From Emydura subglobosa (Eukaryota > Chordata > Testudines > Chelidae), in NCBI GenBank assembly GCA_007922225.1, contig ML680086.1, positions 8,311,472 to 8,375,471 on the forward strand: a stretch of DNA of 64,000 bases. Reading direction: 5' to 3'. Under the pieces are notes generated by a model that was not told where the DNA came from, searched no databases, and saw only the letters and a list, made by a program, of their open reading frames with translations. Shown piece by piece: positions 43,250 through 54,740 of this stretch. Positions within the stretch are counted from its first letter, which is position 1. Every line of letters begins with the position of its first letter. The position numbers and the translations under genes were made by a program.

Positions 43250-43512
43250 AGGGGTCAGAGCCTCAGCTGATGCAAATCAGTATGCCTCATTGACTTCAAC
43301 TGAGCTATGCCAATTTTCACCAGACGAGAATGTGGCCCTATACATTTTCCTGCCATACAATAACCTAGCAGCCACGCAAACCGAGTGTGTAACACTGATT
43401 GGTCTGTGTCTGCACTCCCAGGGGCTGTAGTCTGATCTCAGTGACACCAGGGTAAATCCAGAGTAACTTTACTGACTTCAATGAAGTTAAACCAACATAA
43501 CTGAGATCAGAA
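43250..43512. repeat. Two GTCAATGG-family palindromic repeats
   Basis: One copy at about 43250-43345 (CAGCTGATGCAAATCAGTAT, centre TTGACTTCAACTGAGC). A second at 43430-43512 has perfect 10 bp arms CTGATCTCAG (43432-43441) and CTGAGATCAG (43501-43510) around GACTTCAATGAAGTTAA. Confidence 0.65.
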
Positions 43513-44495
43513 CGTGGCCACTGGGTCTGTTATGGCCTTTGCCTTGTAATGAAAAAAGAGACTGTCTAGGAAGGAGCAAGGATTACCAATTAGTTAAAGA
43601 GCTAGGCTAGAAAAAATACAGGAGGAATGGAAACAGCAATTCAGCACAAGCCTAAGGTATCTGATACACATTTCTAGTAGTGAGCTTTCTGAACACCCAT
43701 CTCCGTACCTGAGAATGACTGCTAGCAGAGAACTGCTCCTTTTGTTACATGTGTATCCCCAATGCTAAGTGTTTTCAGGAGCAATAGGGACTGGATTCAA
43801 ATGTCTAGTGGCTCCTTTTAAAAGTAACCAACACTCCAGCTTAAGCCCGTACCCAGGACCCTGGGAAAACTAACTACCTTCCCTGCCTCCCACAACCAGG
43901 CAATACTTCCCCTCCCTCAAGCACTGAGTCTGTGGATGAAACAAGGGAAACCTGTATTGGGAGACAAGGGAACCCAGCACCAACATGAGAAAATGCTGCA
44001 ACAATATATCTAAATGAATGATAAGTAAAGCTCTCTCTCGCAGTATCTTTGGCAGTCATCCTTTAACTCAGCTTCCCACCCGCCCGTGTGAATGTCTGAT
44101 AACAAAGTGTACCTTAAACACTTTACTGTTCCCCTTTCCCCACACCCAGCTTATGGTTTGATGTAAGTAGGTAGCAGAGACCCAGAGTCCAGGACTGCAT
44201 TTGGGCTGGCCTGTCTCTAGCCCCTACGGAGCCCAGTCCAGTCATCAGGCTTTACCACCTAACCTAGCTCCCCTGATTTCATGCGTTATTAGCGTGAGGT
44301 AGAGGGGAATCTCCCTTCTGCCAAGAGCGACTTCGGAACTGCCACTCCCAGCAAGCTCCCTTGTGCACCGTTTTTTTTTGCAAAGTCTGCAGCAGAGGGC
44401 GATCCATGGCATATAGGATCCTTAAGCAGAGTACTTGCTGCAAGCAAGCAACATATCAATAACTAAATATTCATTGGACTAAAGAGAACATGAGT
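43513..44495. other. No gene recognised
   Basis: Unique-looking DNA with frames of at most 61 codons. No repeat assigned. Confidence 0.4.
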
Positions 44496-44499
44496 GACT

Positions 44500-44742
44500 C
44501 TATTGCCCAGTGGTTAGAGCACTCAGTTGGGAGATCCAGTAAATATTGAATTAGTTGTACACAGTGGAAGAACTTCAACGGGAGAGCCTCCTGCCCCAGC
44601 ACACCCTATATCCCAGTGTTTAGGGCACGTTCATGGGAGCTGGCAGACCCAAGTTCAGATCCTTGCTTCACATCAGGTAGAGAGGAGAATTAAACCCTGA
44701 CCACCCAGGGTGAGTACTCTAACCACTGGGCTGAAAGTTATA
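44500..44742. repeat. Inverted tRNA-like dimer
   Basis: Forward A-box-like GCCCAGTGGTTAGAGCACTC (44506-44525) and a second forward unit ATCCCAGTGTTTAGGGCACG with B-box-like AAGTTCAGATCCTTG. These are followed by the reversed form: GAGTACTCTAACCACTGGGC (44712-44731) is the complement of the first A-box unit. The head-to-head layout matches the cores at 7215-7325 and 11505-11660. Confidence 0.65.
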
Positions 44743-45204
44743 AGGAGGGCTTCTTCTCCTCAGTTTTTCTTGAAAAGGGGCTACCCCAGCTTAGCCGCCT
44801 AACTCCAGAAGAAAGTTGATGGCTGTGAATCCTGAGCAGAGATGGACACCTCCCTCCAGCCTGGATGCATCCTTTGAAGTCCCTTTAGGCCAGTGTTTCT
44901 CAATTGATGATACCAGGGACCAGCTTACTCCAGCTTACTGCCTTCCTAAATTGTGTCAGGGAGGTCTCGGGGACCTAGGCCACACCCATCTCCTCAGCAT
45001 TTCCTATTGGCTTGCTTAGGTGGCTCTCTGCTCAGCATGCTGGCTTCTGTGAAGCCCATTCTTAGCAGCTGAACTCTCCTTCTGCATCCTACTGAATTCC
45101 ACTACACAGCACACATCTAAGCATTAAGCACTAAGTGCCTCTTGTGAACACCAGGCTTAGGATCCTAAATCGTACTTTCAATGGCACTAATTCCTAGTCT
45201 CCAA

Positions 45205-45465
45205 CTAAATCTTGGGTCGACCTACCTGCATTGCTCAGGGGTGTGAAAAATTCATTACTTCTAAGAGAGATAGTTAAGCAACCTAAGCCCCAGGGTAGAC
45301 ACCGCTAGATCAATGGAAGAATTCTTCCATCAACCTAGCTACTGCCTTGCAACGGGGTGGATTTACTACAGCCATGGAAAATCCGTTCCGTTGCTGTAGC
45401 AAATATCTACACTACAGTGAACTAACTGCAGCTGTGCCACTAGAGCACTTGTAGAATAGACAAAA
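45205..45465. mobile_element. Foldback miniature element (family B)
   Basis: It carries GGGTCGACCTACCTGCATTG, CTCAGGGGTGTGAAAAATTC, CCCCAGGGTAGACACCGCTA and a perfect 16 bp palindrome TGGAAGAATTCTTCCA (45314-45329). It then has GGAAAATCCGTTCCGTTGCTG arms and ATCTACACTACAGTG. This is a diverged copy of a multi-palindrome element I associate with turtles. Borders are approximate. Confidence 0.65.
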
Positions 45466-45529
45466 CATAGTCCCAGGAGTTTAAAAATGGGACTTAGAAG
45501 CCTAAGTCACATAAGTGCCTCTGAAAATT

Positions 45530-45665
45530 TTACCAGTGATCTCTCCACACCTCATTTCCTCACCTGTAAAATGGGGATAACAATATGTTCCTACCTGATG
45601 GGGGGGTTGTGAAGATAAATACAGTAAAGAGTGCAAGGTGCTCACACACTACACTAATGGAGGTT
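45530..45665 (+). repeat. MIR-like SINE
   Basis: CCTCATTTCCTCACCTGTAA and AATGGGGATAACAATATGTT, then GTTGTGAAGATAAATACAGT and GTGCAAGGTGCTCACACAC, the forward MIR 3' half. Confidence 0.8.
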
Positions 45666-45689
45666 ATATAATTACCTAAAATAATTTTA

Positions 45690-46012
45690 AGAATTCAAGT
45701 GAGGGAGAGTCCACCATGGTCCTAGTTAAATTGCTCCAATGGCTAATTACCCCCATTGTTAAAAATTTGCACCTTATTTCTAGTTTAAATTTGTCTAGCT
45801 TCAATTTCCAACCATTGGCTCTTGTTCTGCCTACGTCTGCTACATTAAAGAGTGATCTACTGTCAGAAATCTCCTCCTCAGGTAGCTATTTACGGACCAT
45901 GATCAAGTCATTTCTTAAACTTCTCTTGGATAATCTAAATAGACTTAAGCCCCAGATGGTTCCTGGAATTGCTGAGGTTGAGCAAAATCAAAATGTAAGG
46001 AAAAAAACTACA
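45690..46012 (-). mobile_element. CR1 ORF2 C-terminal fragment
   Basis: GTCCACCATGGTCCTAGTTA, CCCCCATTGTTAAAAATTTG and AGCTTCAATTTCCAACCATT, then ATGATCAAGTCATTTCTTAA are the reverse-strand CR1 C-terminus. The 3' UTR end is missing and frames are broken. Confidence 0.88.
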
Positions 46013-47091
46013 GCAGCCAAATATCTGTGAACCTCCTGAATGGTCTGATTCAGGTTTGGGTGGAGCTTGGGCTGCATTCTTCTTTTGAGGGGGCTTCTTA
46101 TGTTGTTTGAGCTAGAGATGGGTCTGGATGTACATCTGAACTTTCCCTTGTTCAATGGTGTTCACCTCTTGGCTTGCCGCTGAACCAATCCATTCCTTAA
46201 ATGAATAGTTATTAGCTCGGGTATAAATAGCTGCTGTTGCTTAACTGCTAAGTAAATTCCAAATGGCAGCTCTCCTGAAGTGCCTTTATGCCTCAGACCT
46301 TCTTCCTGCCTCCTGAAGAAGATTAAAATCTCTCTGGGTTTCGGGCTTGATCATTGCCAACATGACAACGGAAGGCTATTGCTCAGTGCTTAGGAACCAG
46401 CTAGCTTGAGAAGGGTTTGAATGTAATGCTCTTGACCCTGAGGTTCACATTTCACTTGAGCAAAATAAACAACGAAATGGAGAACCAGATGGAAGCTTTG
46501 CCTTTGGGAACGATTTCAAGCATTTCTGGGAGCCAGTCATTCTCTGTGGCTTGCCTTATTATCTTTTGCTTTCATATTTCCCCCCTCTGCCCACCCTGGA
46601 ATCAGGTATTTTTCTTTTCTTTATTTATTTGCTTTGGCTTAAATCAAATTGCCCCTGCAACGTAGCAGCACAGAGCCATAAAATACGAGCACAGAGAATC
46701 AGTATTCTAGAGCGTGCCTGTTGGAGTCCCATTTGTCTCTTTGCTTTCCTTTATCTGTGTGTTTTCTTTTAAAAATTTGGCTATTTGTGCAGTACGTGTT
46801 TTACACCCCCTTGTCCTGCAAGGTGTATCCAATCTGACGCTGCTGTTAGAGTGGAATCAAGCCCCAGTGTGTGGATCCTCTCAGGAGTTATCTGAACCAT
46901 TGTTGTTGTTGTTTTATTGGAATGGTTTGTCCTTTCCTGTCACACATAATTTCTGTTAAGATGGCTCATTTTTCTTAGCTGTAAGTGAAATTGCCAGCAA
47001 CTGATAAGTTGTTTAGCTCTTTCCCTCCAATAAATCATGCTGCCTTCTTTTCCCCATCATACATACTCTTCAGGTTCATTGTAGCCTTGGC
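46013..47091. other. No gene; candidate conserved stretch 46180-46600
   Basis: 46180-46600 is free of known repeats, with ATGAATAGTTATTAGCTCGG, GGTATAAATAGCTGC and GAGCAAAATAAACAACG. It is a conserved-element candidate without further proof. Forward frames up to 82 codons (46417-46665) are Phe/Leu-rich and not recognised. Confidence 0.3.
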
Positions 47092-47264
47092 CAGAGGTGA
47101 CAAGTGGGGAGTAGGGCATGCAGGGTTGTGTGCCCCCCAAGATCTGCTGCTTCGCTTGTACTGAGCATGCTCACATGGACTGGGCATGCTCAGTAACACT
47201 GCAGAAGTCTGCTGCCCTCGCTCTGCCCACCCCCTGCTATCGGCAGGCACGGTTTGTCTCTGGC
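47092..47264. repeat. GAGCATGCTC repeat, copy 1
   Basis: It shares with 59438-59632 the run GCTGCTTCGCTTGTACTGAG / GCTGCTTGGCTTGTATTGAG, GCATGCTCACATGGACTG, GCATGCTCAGTAACACTG and CTATCGGCAGGCA. The perfect decamer GAGCATGCTC sits at its centre, followed 18 bp later by a second GCATGCTCA. Dispersed repeat of unknown class. Confidence 0.75.
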
Positions 47265-47692
47265 CTTAGCCCTACAATAAATAGTTTTTCAAGCAGTGTT
47301 CTGTAAATCTAATTAAAAGAACTGAAAGTTTTAAAGGCACTCTCTCAACTCACATATCCCCTCCCACCACCACTACCACCATCACTTTATCCCTGCAGCT
47401 AATACAGGGATATCAGAGATCATTTTGAGTGTGGTTATTTGAGCTTTTCACATCATTTTAGCAAATTTGTGGAAAGATAATTACACTGCAGCATTCAAGA
47501 GCAGCACTACCTCTCTTCAGGCTATGAACACATGCACAAAGGAGATGGTCAAACTTTTCTGCAAAGTGCTGGCTCATGTATCTGGCCTTCAGTTTTTCTG
47601 TGTGTAAAAGGGAGGCCAGCCTCTGACGATGTAGGCCCTGAATAGAAATATATTCAATTACCAGTAATTAAAAGGCTAATAGAAACACAGGG
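47265..47692. other. No gene recognised
   Basis: Unique-looking DNA; a CCACCACCACTACCACCATCA run at 47367-47387. Nothing assigned. Confidence 0.4.
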
Positions 47693-47693
47693 C

Positions 47694-47796
47694 CTGACTA
47701 TGATCACATTTATACTGATGTAAATCAGGAGTAATTCCACTGAAGCAAATGGAAGTTACACCCTGTGTAAAACTGAGGTGAGTGAGTGGAGATCCA
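47694..47796. repeat. GTCAATGG-family palindromic repeat
   Basis: GATCACATTTATACTGATGT and AAATCAGGAGTAATTCCACT face GAAGTTACACCCTGTGTAAA and GTGAGTGGAGATCCAGGCC, the same arms as at 43430 and 56648. Confidence 0.65.
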
Positions 47797-47819
47797 GGCC
47801 CAGAGGTAACAATATGAGT

Positions 47820-47995
47820 GATGGCAAAGTTATTAATTATTATTATTAATTATTTGTATTACCAGAACACCTAGGAGCCCCAGTCCTGAACCAGGACTCA
47901 TTGTGCTGTGTGCTGTACAAACACAGAACAGAAAGCCGGTCCCTACCCCAAAAGGTTTACAAATTTCAGTAAGATTATTAGACAATAAAGGATGG
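47820..47995 (-). repeat. CORE/MIR-like SINE tail
   Basis: TTATTATTATTAATTATTTG, AACACCTAGGAGCCCCAGTC, TTGTGCTGTGTGCTGTACAA and GGTCCCTACCCCAAAAGGTT in order: the best-preserved reverse copy in the window. Confidence 0.85.
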
Positions 47996-49844
47996 TCTGA
48001 ATGAAATCTGCTTTTCAGCCTCTGTCCTTTTTTTAGCTAGGATTCTCAAAGTATCAGGATTCAGGGACCTAAGGTTCTTGGAATATCCCAAGCTTTGTTT
48101 TCTTTTTTGCATTTCACACAGTTTGGAAAATGAAACTAGGTTAGTCAGTTTCATTGATCTTTCTAATCAGTTTCATTTTCTAGTTCACCTTCCCTACCAA
48201 AGGCCTATTGTCATTAGGGTCAAGAACACTGCAAGAAAAGGTTGAAGTCCAGGAAAAAAAAACTGTATTAACTAAAATTAAAAAATCATGGAGACATTTC
48301 TGTTTATGTCAGATTTTATGCCATTCCACACCTCTACAATTTAAAAAGAGAAACCCACAAAATCTAAATTTTGTGTCTAAAATGAAATGATTGTGTCCCT
48401 TTAATTCTGGAAGCTGAGTAGTGTTTGCCTGTCAAATCAGCCTTTGAAATTATTAAGAATTATTGGTCCTGCTGCTGCTTCTACTGTTACTACTATCTGT
48501 GGCTATCAGCTGGGAATGAGTCAACACAGGCTGGTATAGTTCTTGCTGAAATTTCACATGAGATATGCACCATTTGCTCCAAGAGGAGAGTTATTTTATA
48601 CAGTTGCTTTAACAAATACCATATTAGCAATACGAGCAGATGAAATTGGACTGAGGGCAAATCGGGCAAGCTGGAGGCTGATGAGGCTTCCTGACCAGAA
48701 TCTGACTGCCCCTGCATAAAAAAAATCTGAATTCCATTTAAAATGCCTCTGCAAATCTTGGACACTCAGCCATTTGGGAAGCAACGCAAGATTAATCAAA
48801 GAGCGCCAGATCTTTACCTCTGTCTCCCTGTTCTTGGGCCTTCACTGTTATTTCATGGCCTCTGCAACTGAGTCCACGAGCAAGCATGGTGCTCTATTTC
48901 TGAACGTTGAGAAGTTTTTACTCAGCCTTTTGGAAAGTGGAAGAAAGCAGCATATGACTCTGTTCTACTTACTTTTTTGCTTATATAAAACTAGAGATGA
49001 GGAAGGTTTTTTTTCTGGGGTTCAAACACTTTTCCATGATTCAGCCCCTGGAGTAACTTAGAGCAACCACAGGAAAGTGCCTTGCAGCAGTCTCATGGGG
49101 CTATTTCGCAAGCCTAGGATCTCTAAAGCACAATGACCACACCCCCTGTGAAGGAGGGGCCAGGAATTGCCGGCACAGAGCCACCAATGCCAGATTTACA
49201 CCATCAGGGATTCCCCTACCCAAAGGGAACCCCCATCTGTCCTGTTAGGTCAATTTTGTAGCTGCTTTGCATGTAGGGAGTCAAGATTCTGGCCTGTAAA
49301 TTATGTCAAACCCAGGCATCCTCCGTCTCTTGCTGAGTTAAAAGGGGGCAGGAGCGATTCACCTTTATGAAATGTCACTTTATATATTAATCTTCTTCTT
49401 ACAGTGTCTGATCTTCTTGTCAAACGTATAGCCAGCCCTATTCTCCTCAGCACTACGGTAATGAATGATGGTGTACGAAGCAAGCAGATGATAACTCATT
49501 GTTCCTTAAGCCAGATTGACTGTATATGCTGAGAACAGCAGAAATCAGGGCCTGGAAGAGTATACAGTGCAAAAGTTGAGTGAATTTTCAGAGGCAATGC
49601 CTCCGTGGCACCAAAAAAAACCCATCTGAATTTTATTTTCTGTGGAGGAACAGATTGAATAGTGTCCTCCTAATCAGACCTGCACAGTGCAGAGGGGATA
49701 ACCACATTGTGGGGATACCCAGAGGGTGAAATAAAGGTATGTAGCATATTCCAAACCCTTCCACTTCCAGGGCACCTAGACATAAATGACTCACCCACCT
49801 GCAAAAAACACGTCGGGGCAGGCAGAAAGCTGCAGGGACAGTTG
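47996..49844. other. No gene recognised
   Basis: Frames of up to 95 codons (forward 48774-49061; reverse 48493-48765) carry no domain I know. The CTGCTGCTGCTTCTACTG and TACTACTATC words at about 48467 are low-complexity. No transposon assigned. Confidence 0.4.
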
Positions 49845-50300
49845 CATAAGAACATACAAGCTGCCATAGTGGACCAGACCATGGGTCATCTTGCCCGGTA
49901 TCCTGTCTCCAACAGTGGCCCGTACCAGTGGTCCACCCATCTTCCCCTTCAGGCTTCTAGTAGTCAAAGGTTAGACTCACCATGAGCATGGTGTTGCACC
50001 CCTGACCATGTTGGTCAATGGCCATTGATGGATCTATCCTTCGAGAACCTATCCAGTTCTTTTTTGAACTCCGTTTTCCTTTTGGCCTTCACAGCCTCCC
50101 ATGGCAATGAGTTCCACAGCTTAGCTGTGCATTGTGTGAAAACGTACTTCCTCTTGTTTGTATTAAACCTACTGCCCATTGATTTCTTCGGCTGATTCCT
50201 GGTTTTGTATGGTGTGAAAGAGTAAATAACACTGCTTTATTCACTTTCTCCACACCATGATTTTATAAACCTCTACCATGTCCCCCCTTAGTCGTTTTAG
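49845..50300 (-). mobile_element. CR1 LINE 3' fragment
   Basis: TAAGAACATACAAGCTGCCA, GACCAGACCATGGGTCATCT, ATGGCAATGAGTTCCACAGC, TGTGCATTGTGTGAAAACGT and CTCTACCATGTCCCCCCTTA are the 3' end and ORF2 C-terminus of a CR1 on the reverse strand. It belongs to the same broad group as the 23645 copy. 5'-truncated near 50300. Confidence 0.92.
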
Positions 50301-51544
50301 TTGTCTGAACAGTTCTTGCAGGGAGGGTTCCAGGACTCCATCGGGCAGAGAAAGGGTTTCCTACATCTCCACAGACTCTGTGGTTTGTTCTGTATTTGGC
50401 TCCTACCTACTTCACAGCCCTGCAGTTTCCCTAGCTGGCGGCAGATGGGGCAGATGCAGGTCAATAGGCATGTGTTCACTCACAAAAGCCATCTTGTGTG
50501 GCACTTAGTAACTGTTTCCCTCGGTGCATTTTTAAAGGGAGGGAAACCCAGAACCCAGCACAGGTTGGTTTGTAGTGGAGTATTATTCAAACCAGAGGCA
50601 GTGTTCTTTTGTGCAGATGGGGCACTGTGTGCAGATCAGGCTTAGACCTTGGGCCTAAGTGGGAAGTTTGGGGTCCATGGTCTGATCTCTTGGGGCAGGG
50701 TGCCTGTGACAAAGCAGCTAGGACTGTGCGGAAGCTGCTCCATAGCCTTGTCTCTAGAGCACTCTGGTGCTCTCCTGCATAGGTCCATTTAGGTGCCCAC
50801 CTCAGACCCAAAATACATTGACCCTGGATCTCCTCAGACTTACATCAGTTTCACACTGGCCCAGCTCTATTAAAATCAGTGGAGTTACACCAATGTGAGA
50901 CTGAAGTGGGGAATCAGGGATGTTGGCCGCAGTGGCATCACCCCTAATTTACACCAGAACAAGAGGAGATCCAGGCTCAACATGTCCAGGAAGAAACAGC
51001 TTTACTCTCCATCTAAGGAGCAAGCCTCAGGGAGTATTTTATTCAGGTGCTTATTCAAGGCCTGAGTTTCCTCTCATCCCAGTAACTTCATTCACTCCGT
51101 GACACCTCATTTACACTGGGTTAAGTGAGAGCAGTTGTTTGTGTCTGTGCCATATAAAACATCCTGCAGTGCCATAACCCAGAGCAAACAAACTATTTCA
51201 TTGGCCAACCCCCCTCCCCCTCCCCCCCAAAAAAAAAATCCTTGGGGGGAAATCCTCAGTGCATTCATTTGTAAACATCTCTGGTAAAGTAAGATCCAGG
51301 TAATTTTTTTAAAAAAGCTTCCTTTCCCTTTCCTTCCCTTGTCATTTTTCAGTGCACTTTGCAAGCCTCTAATCTTTCTAGGTAGAAGATATCCAGACTG
51401 GAGTAAGGTAGGTACAGACACTGTAAACTCACCAAATTCCTCTGTGATGACTTCCCATTGTATACTTCCTGGTACTGTTCCCCGGGTGCTTTAGTGCAGG
51501 AAGGGGAAGGAATATTGAGTCCTTGGTATAGTGGTCCTGTGGAT
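50301..51544. other. No gene; palindromic repeat and C/A tract
   Basis: 50822-50930 is a GTCAATGG-type palindrome (ACTTACATCAGTTTCACACT against AATGTGAGACTGAAGT). A C-rich run followed by A10 lies at 51209-51238. A 114-codon forward frame (50301-50645) lies immediately beside the CR1 border, with no domain. Confidence 0.45.
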
Positions 51545-51755
51545 TAGATGCTGGATGATGGAGAGGCAGAAAACTTGGCTTCTATTCCTAAATCTGCTTC
51601 TGACCTGCTGCGTGACTTTGGATAAGTCACTTAATCTACCCTGAGCCTCTGTTTTCCCTCCCACTGTCTGTCTGGTGTGTCTGTTTAGTCAGCAAGCTTT
51701 TGGGGACAGGGACTGTCTCTCTTGTTGTGTGTACAGGGTCTAGTACAGTGGGGCC
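51545..51755 (+). repeat. MIR/CORE-like SINE, nearly complete
   Basis: Core CTTCTGACCTGCTGCGTGAC with TTTGGATAAGTCACTTAATC, then the tail AAGCTTTTGGGGACAGGGAC, GTGTACAGGGTCTAGTACAG. Head, core and tail are joined in one copy, which shows that the tail pieces listed elsewhere belong to this SINE class. Confidence 0.85.
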
Positions 51756-52519
51756 CTTTTCTGTGTAAACAGGGTTTTAAAAGGCTCGCTGTTCAACCAC
51801 CTAACACAGCCCCACAAAGTCGTACGGGTATTAGTGGGAAATACTGGAGAGGAATAACTGCACGCACAGTTCCATTTGGCTGGCTCACGTGGATAAAGGA
51901 CAGTGCGGAGGCTCAGGAAATAAGAAGGGACAGTTGCAACTTGCAGCCTGCATGACAGTTTACCATGAGGGACGCCCAAGTCCCTATTCCAGCATCTGCT
52001 TCTCTTCCCTGCGCCCATGCTGCGGTACAATACAATGAAACATAGCAGCATGTCCTGTGTAGTATGCTGACTGGAACAGCACCAGCACTGGGAAGGGCAG
52101 TGGAGCCCCCAGTCAACCAGCTTGGCAAACCCTAAAACCTCTGCTGGAAATTCAGAGCCCATGGACCACAATGGGAGCTTTGCCTGAGCAAGCACTGCAG
52201 GATTTGCTCCTAAGCACCAAACCGAGGGGTTAAATAATTTTCCTAACTGTCTTTCAGACTTGAGGGGGTAAAAGTGCCACATGCAGCTATGGACTGAGCC
52301 CTTTACACTCCTCGCATTTGATTAATCTAGTTATATTAATTGGATCCATTTAGCCAGGAGCAAAATCTCCTCCTGCTTCCGAGCCACCACTAGAAATAGA
52401 GTCTGCACTCAGTGAGAAAGGGAAAACACCTCTTTCTGACTTGATAGTGCAGCAATGGGATACTGCAGGGGACAAAGCAATAGCCAAGGGTCTCATACAT
52501 ATAGCTGGAGGGTGAATAG
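51756..52519. other. No gene; Cys-rich reverse frame not supported
   Basis: A 180-codon reverse frame (51740-52282) is the second longest frame, after the 252-codon one over the LTR, when the minisatellite is set aside. Its last codons lie in the SINE and it has no domain I recognise. Around 52130-52200, GACCACAATGGGAGCTTTGC and AGCACTGCAGGATTTGC are words of the palindromic repeat families. Confidence 0.4.
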
Positions 52520-53695
52520 ACGCATAGATTCATAAGTTATAAGACCAGAAGGGGCCACTGTGATCTTCTAGTCTGACCTCCTGTATAACACAGGCCCGAG
52601 GACTTCCCTGAATTAATTCCTGTTTGAAGTAGAGCAGATCTTTCAGAAAAAAAATCCAATCTAGATATAAAAATTGCCAGTGAAGGAGAATCCACCAAAA
52701 TCTTTGGTAAGTGGTTCCAATAATTGAATGCCCACTGTTCAAAAATTTGACCAGCTTGAACTTCCAGCCATTGGATCTTGTTATACATTTGTTTGCTAGA
52801 TTGAAGAATTCTGTATTATCAAACTTCTGTGCTCCGTGTAGGAACTCATAAATTGTGATCAAGTCACCCCTTAACCTTCTCTTTGTTAAGCTAAATAGAT
52901 TGAGCTCCTTGAGTCTATCACTATAAGGCATGTTTTCTAATTCTTTAATCATTCTCATGACTCTTCTCTGAACCCTCTCCAATTTATCAACATCTCTCTT
53001 GAATTGTGGGCACCAGAACTGGACACAGTATTCCAGCAGCAGTCATACCCATGTCAAATACAGAATGGAACCTCCCTACCCATAATCAATACTCTGCTGT
53101 TTATACGTCCAAAGATCGCGTTGGCCCTCTTGGCCACAGCATCACCCAGGGAGCTTATGTTCATCTGATTATCCACCATGACCCCCCAAAGTTCTTTTCA
53201 GAGACTGCTTCAAAAGGTAGCATCCCTCATCCTGTAAATATGGCCTACTTTCTTTGTTCCTAATTAGATACATTTACATTTAGCCATATTAAAAGGCATA
53301 TTATTTGCTTGTGCTGAGCTGCAAGTGATCCAGATGGCTCTGTATCAGTGACCTCTTCTCTTCATTAGTTACCACTCCTCCCAATCCTTGTGTCATCTAC
53401 AAACTTTATCAGTAATTGTGTTCTTCAAAGGCCATTGATATATATGTTAAAGATTATAGGGGAAAGAACCTGTCCTTGCAGGATACACTAGAAACACACC
53501 TGCTCACTGATGATTCCTTATGTAGAATTATGTTTTAAGAACTATCAGTTAGTCAGTTTTTTACTTCATTTAACGTGGGCCATTTTAATTTTGTACCATT
53601 CTAGTTTCTTAATCAAAATGTATTAACCAAACTTGTAATCCCGTGTGTGTGTGTGTGTGTGTGTGTACAGACAGATAGATCAAGTTAGTTTGACA
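52520..53695 (-). mobile_element. CR1 LINE, 1.2 kb, broken ORF2
   Basis: The 3' end at about 52520 (GATTCATAAGTTATAAGACC, AGAAGGGGCCACTGTGATCT). The reverse frame 52530-52982 begins MERVQRRVMRMIKELE and contains KRRLRGDLITIYEFLHG. It changes frame near 52700, where a second frame (52537-52788) continues the CR1 C-terminus. Upstream reverse-transcriptase DNA extends to about 53695 (GACATGGTCTATTTTCCATA) and contains a TG microsatellite. Inactive. Confidence 0.93.
53643..53666. repeat. (GT)12 microsatellite
   Basis: Twelve perfect GT units inside the CR1 copy's reverse-transcriptase region. Confidence 0.95.
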
Positions 53696-53759
53696 TGGTC
53701 TATTTTCCATAAACGCATGTTGATTGGCATTAATTATATTGCAACCATAATATATGGCA

Positions 53760-53945
53760 ACCATCGTTATCATCATTTGCATTTATATACCACCTTTTCT
53801 CCAGGCAATTTGCAAACAGGAATGAATCCTCCAACACTGTTGTGTTGCCAGAGAACCATTCCCTTTATACAAATGAGTAAACTGAGGTACAGGAAAGGAA
53901 GTGATTTGTCCAAGGCCAGTGATAGAAAGAGGTTCCCCCTCTGCC
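53760..53945 (-). repeat. MIR-like SINE fragment
   Basis: ATCATTTGCATTTATATACC, then CAAATGAGTAAACTGAGGTA and GAAGTGATTTGTCCAAGGCC are reverse MIR core phrases. Confidence 0.65.
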
Positions 53946-54089
53946 CTCTCATGAGGAGACCTCAGTGGGACTGAAGGGATACAGTTTTCACCTTCCTGCA
54001 CCATCTTCAATGAATCCAGTCCCTGACCTCCAAATTCTTGAGCTCCCCCATCGCGAAGCAAGAAGGATAGCGGAGTAATGAACAGCAAA

Positions 54090-54740
54090 CATTCATCCTG
54101 CTTTTTGTCAGGAAATGATGCTTCCCACAGTTTGCTCCCAGCAAAGTGAGAATTAAAATTCCCTTCATAATGGTGCCAACACTTTTTATGAATCAGACTC
54201 CAGCTATTTATAGAGTCTGGTCTGCACTCAGGATGCTGATGAAGAGCAGAGTGCTGAGATTTTTATTACATATGGCTGAAAACAAACATAGGCACAACAC
54301 CAACCCAGAATGCGGATGAGAGCAAAATTGCCTCCCCGCAGTGATTATGACATGCCTGTAACTTTTTTGTCATATGTCCTGGCCATTTTACTCCTCGCTC
54401 TGACAACATCTCAGCAATCCACGCCTTTAATTCAAGGCCCTGAACATCCTTGGAATTTCAATAGACTGCTTGGATAGTCACGCAGTAACAGAGAAGCGAG
54501 AAGTGCCTGAGCCAGACGGGCAAATTAAGAAATTAAATATCTTCGGGGAAAGCAGCTGCAATTATATTGACTCCTCATGGCTCAGGAAAGAGAGGTCAGC
54601 GGTCCTAATAGTATTTATAAAAACCGCAAAGCTTGCAAGATAAACATTTCTGCTTATTAATTTTTCCTTTAGAAAAAAATAAAAATAGCAGAAGACTAGA
54701 TTAGCAGGCTTGAAGCCCAGAGAATTGTAAGAACCTGAAA
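54090..54740. promoter_or_regulatory. Candidate conserved non-coding element
   Basis: About 650 bp with no recognisable repeat and no long frame, lying between a SINE and a CR1. It is AT-rich with a mixture of developmental-type motifs: CAGCTG at 54553-54558, AACCGCA (RUNX type) at 54622-54628, TTATTAATTTTT at about 54655 and several TTTATA words. It looks like slowly evolving enhancer DNA. That is inference from composition only. Confidence 0.3.

Noticed and set aside
43250..43512. CRISPR-like array from repeated short palindromes
   Set aside because: The copies are irregularly spaced across the window, diverged, and in vertebrate DNA; there are no identical direct repeats with spacers.
44500..44742. 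tRNA gene
   Set aside because: A- and B-box-like words exist but no cloverleaf, and the units are inverted and degenerate, so it is SINE-like.
51740..52282. 180-codon Cys-rich reverse frame
   Set aside because: No recognisable domain, its end lies in a SINE, and parts share words with dispersed palindromic repeats.
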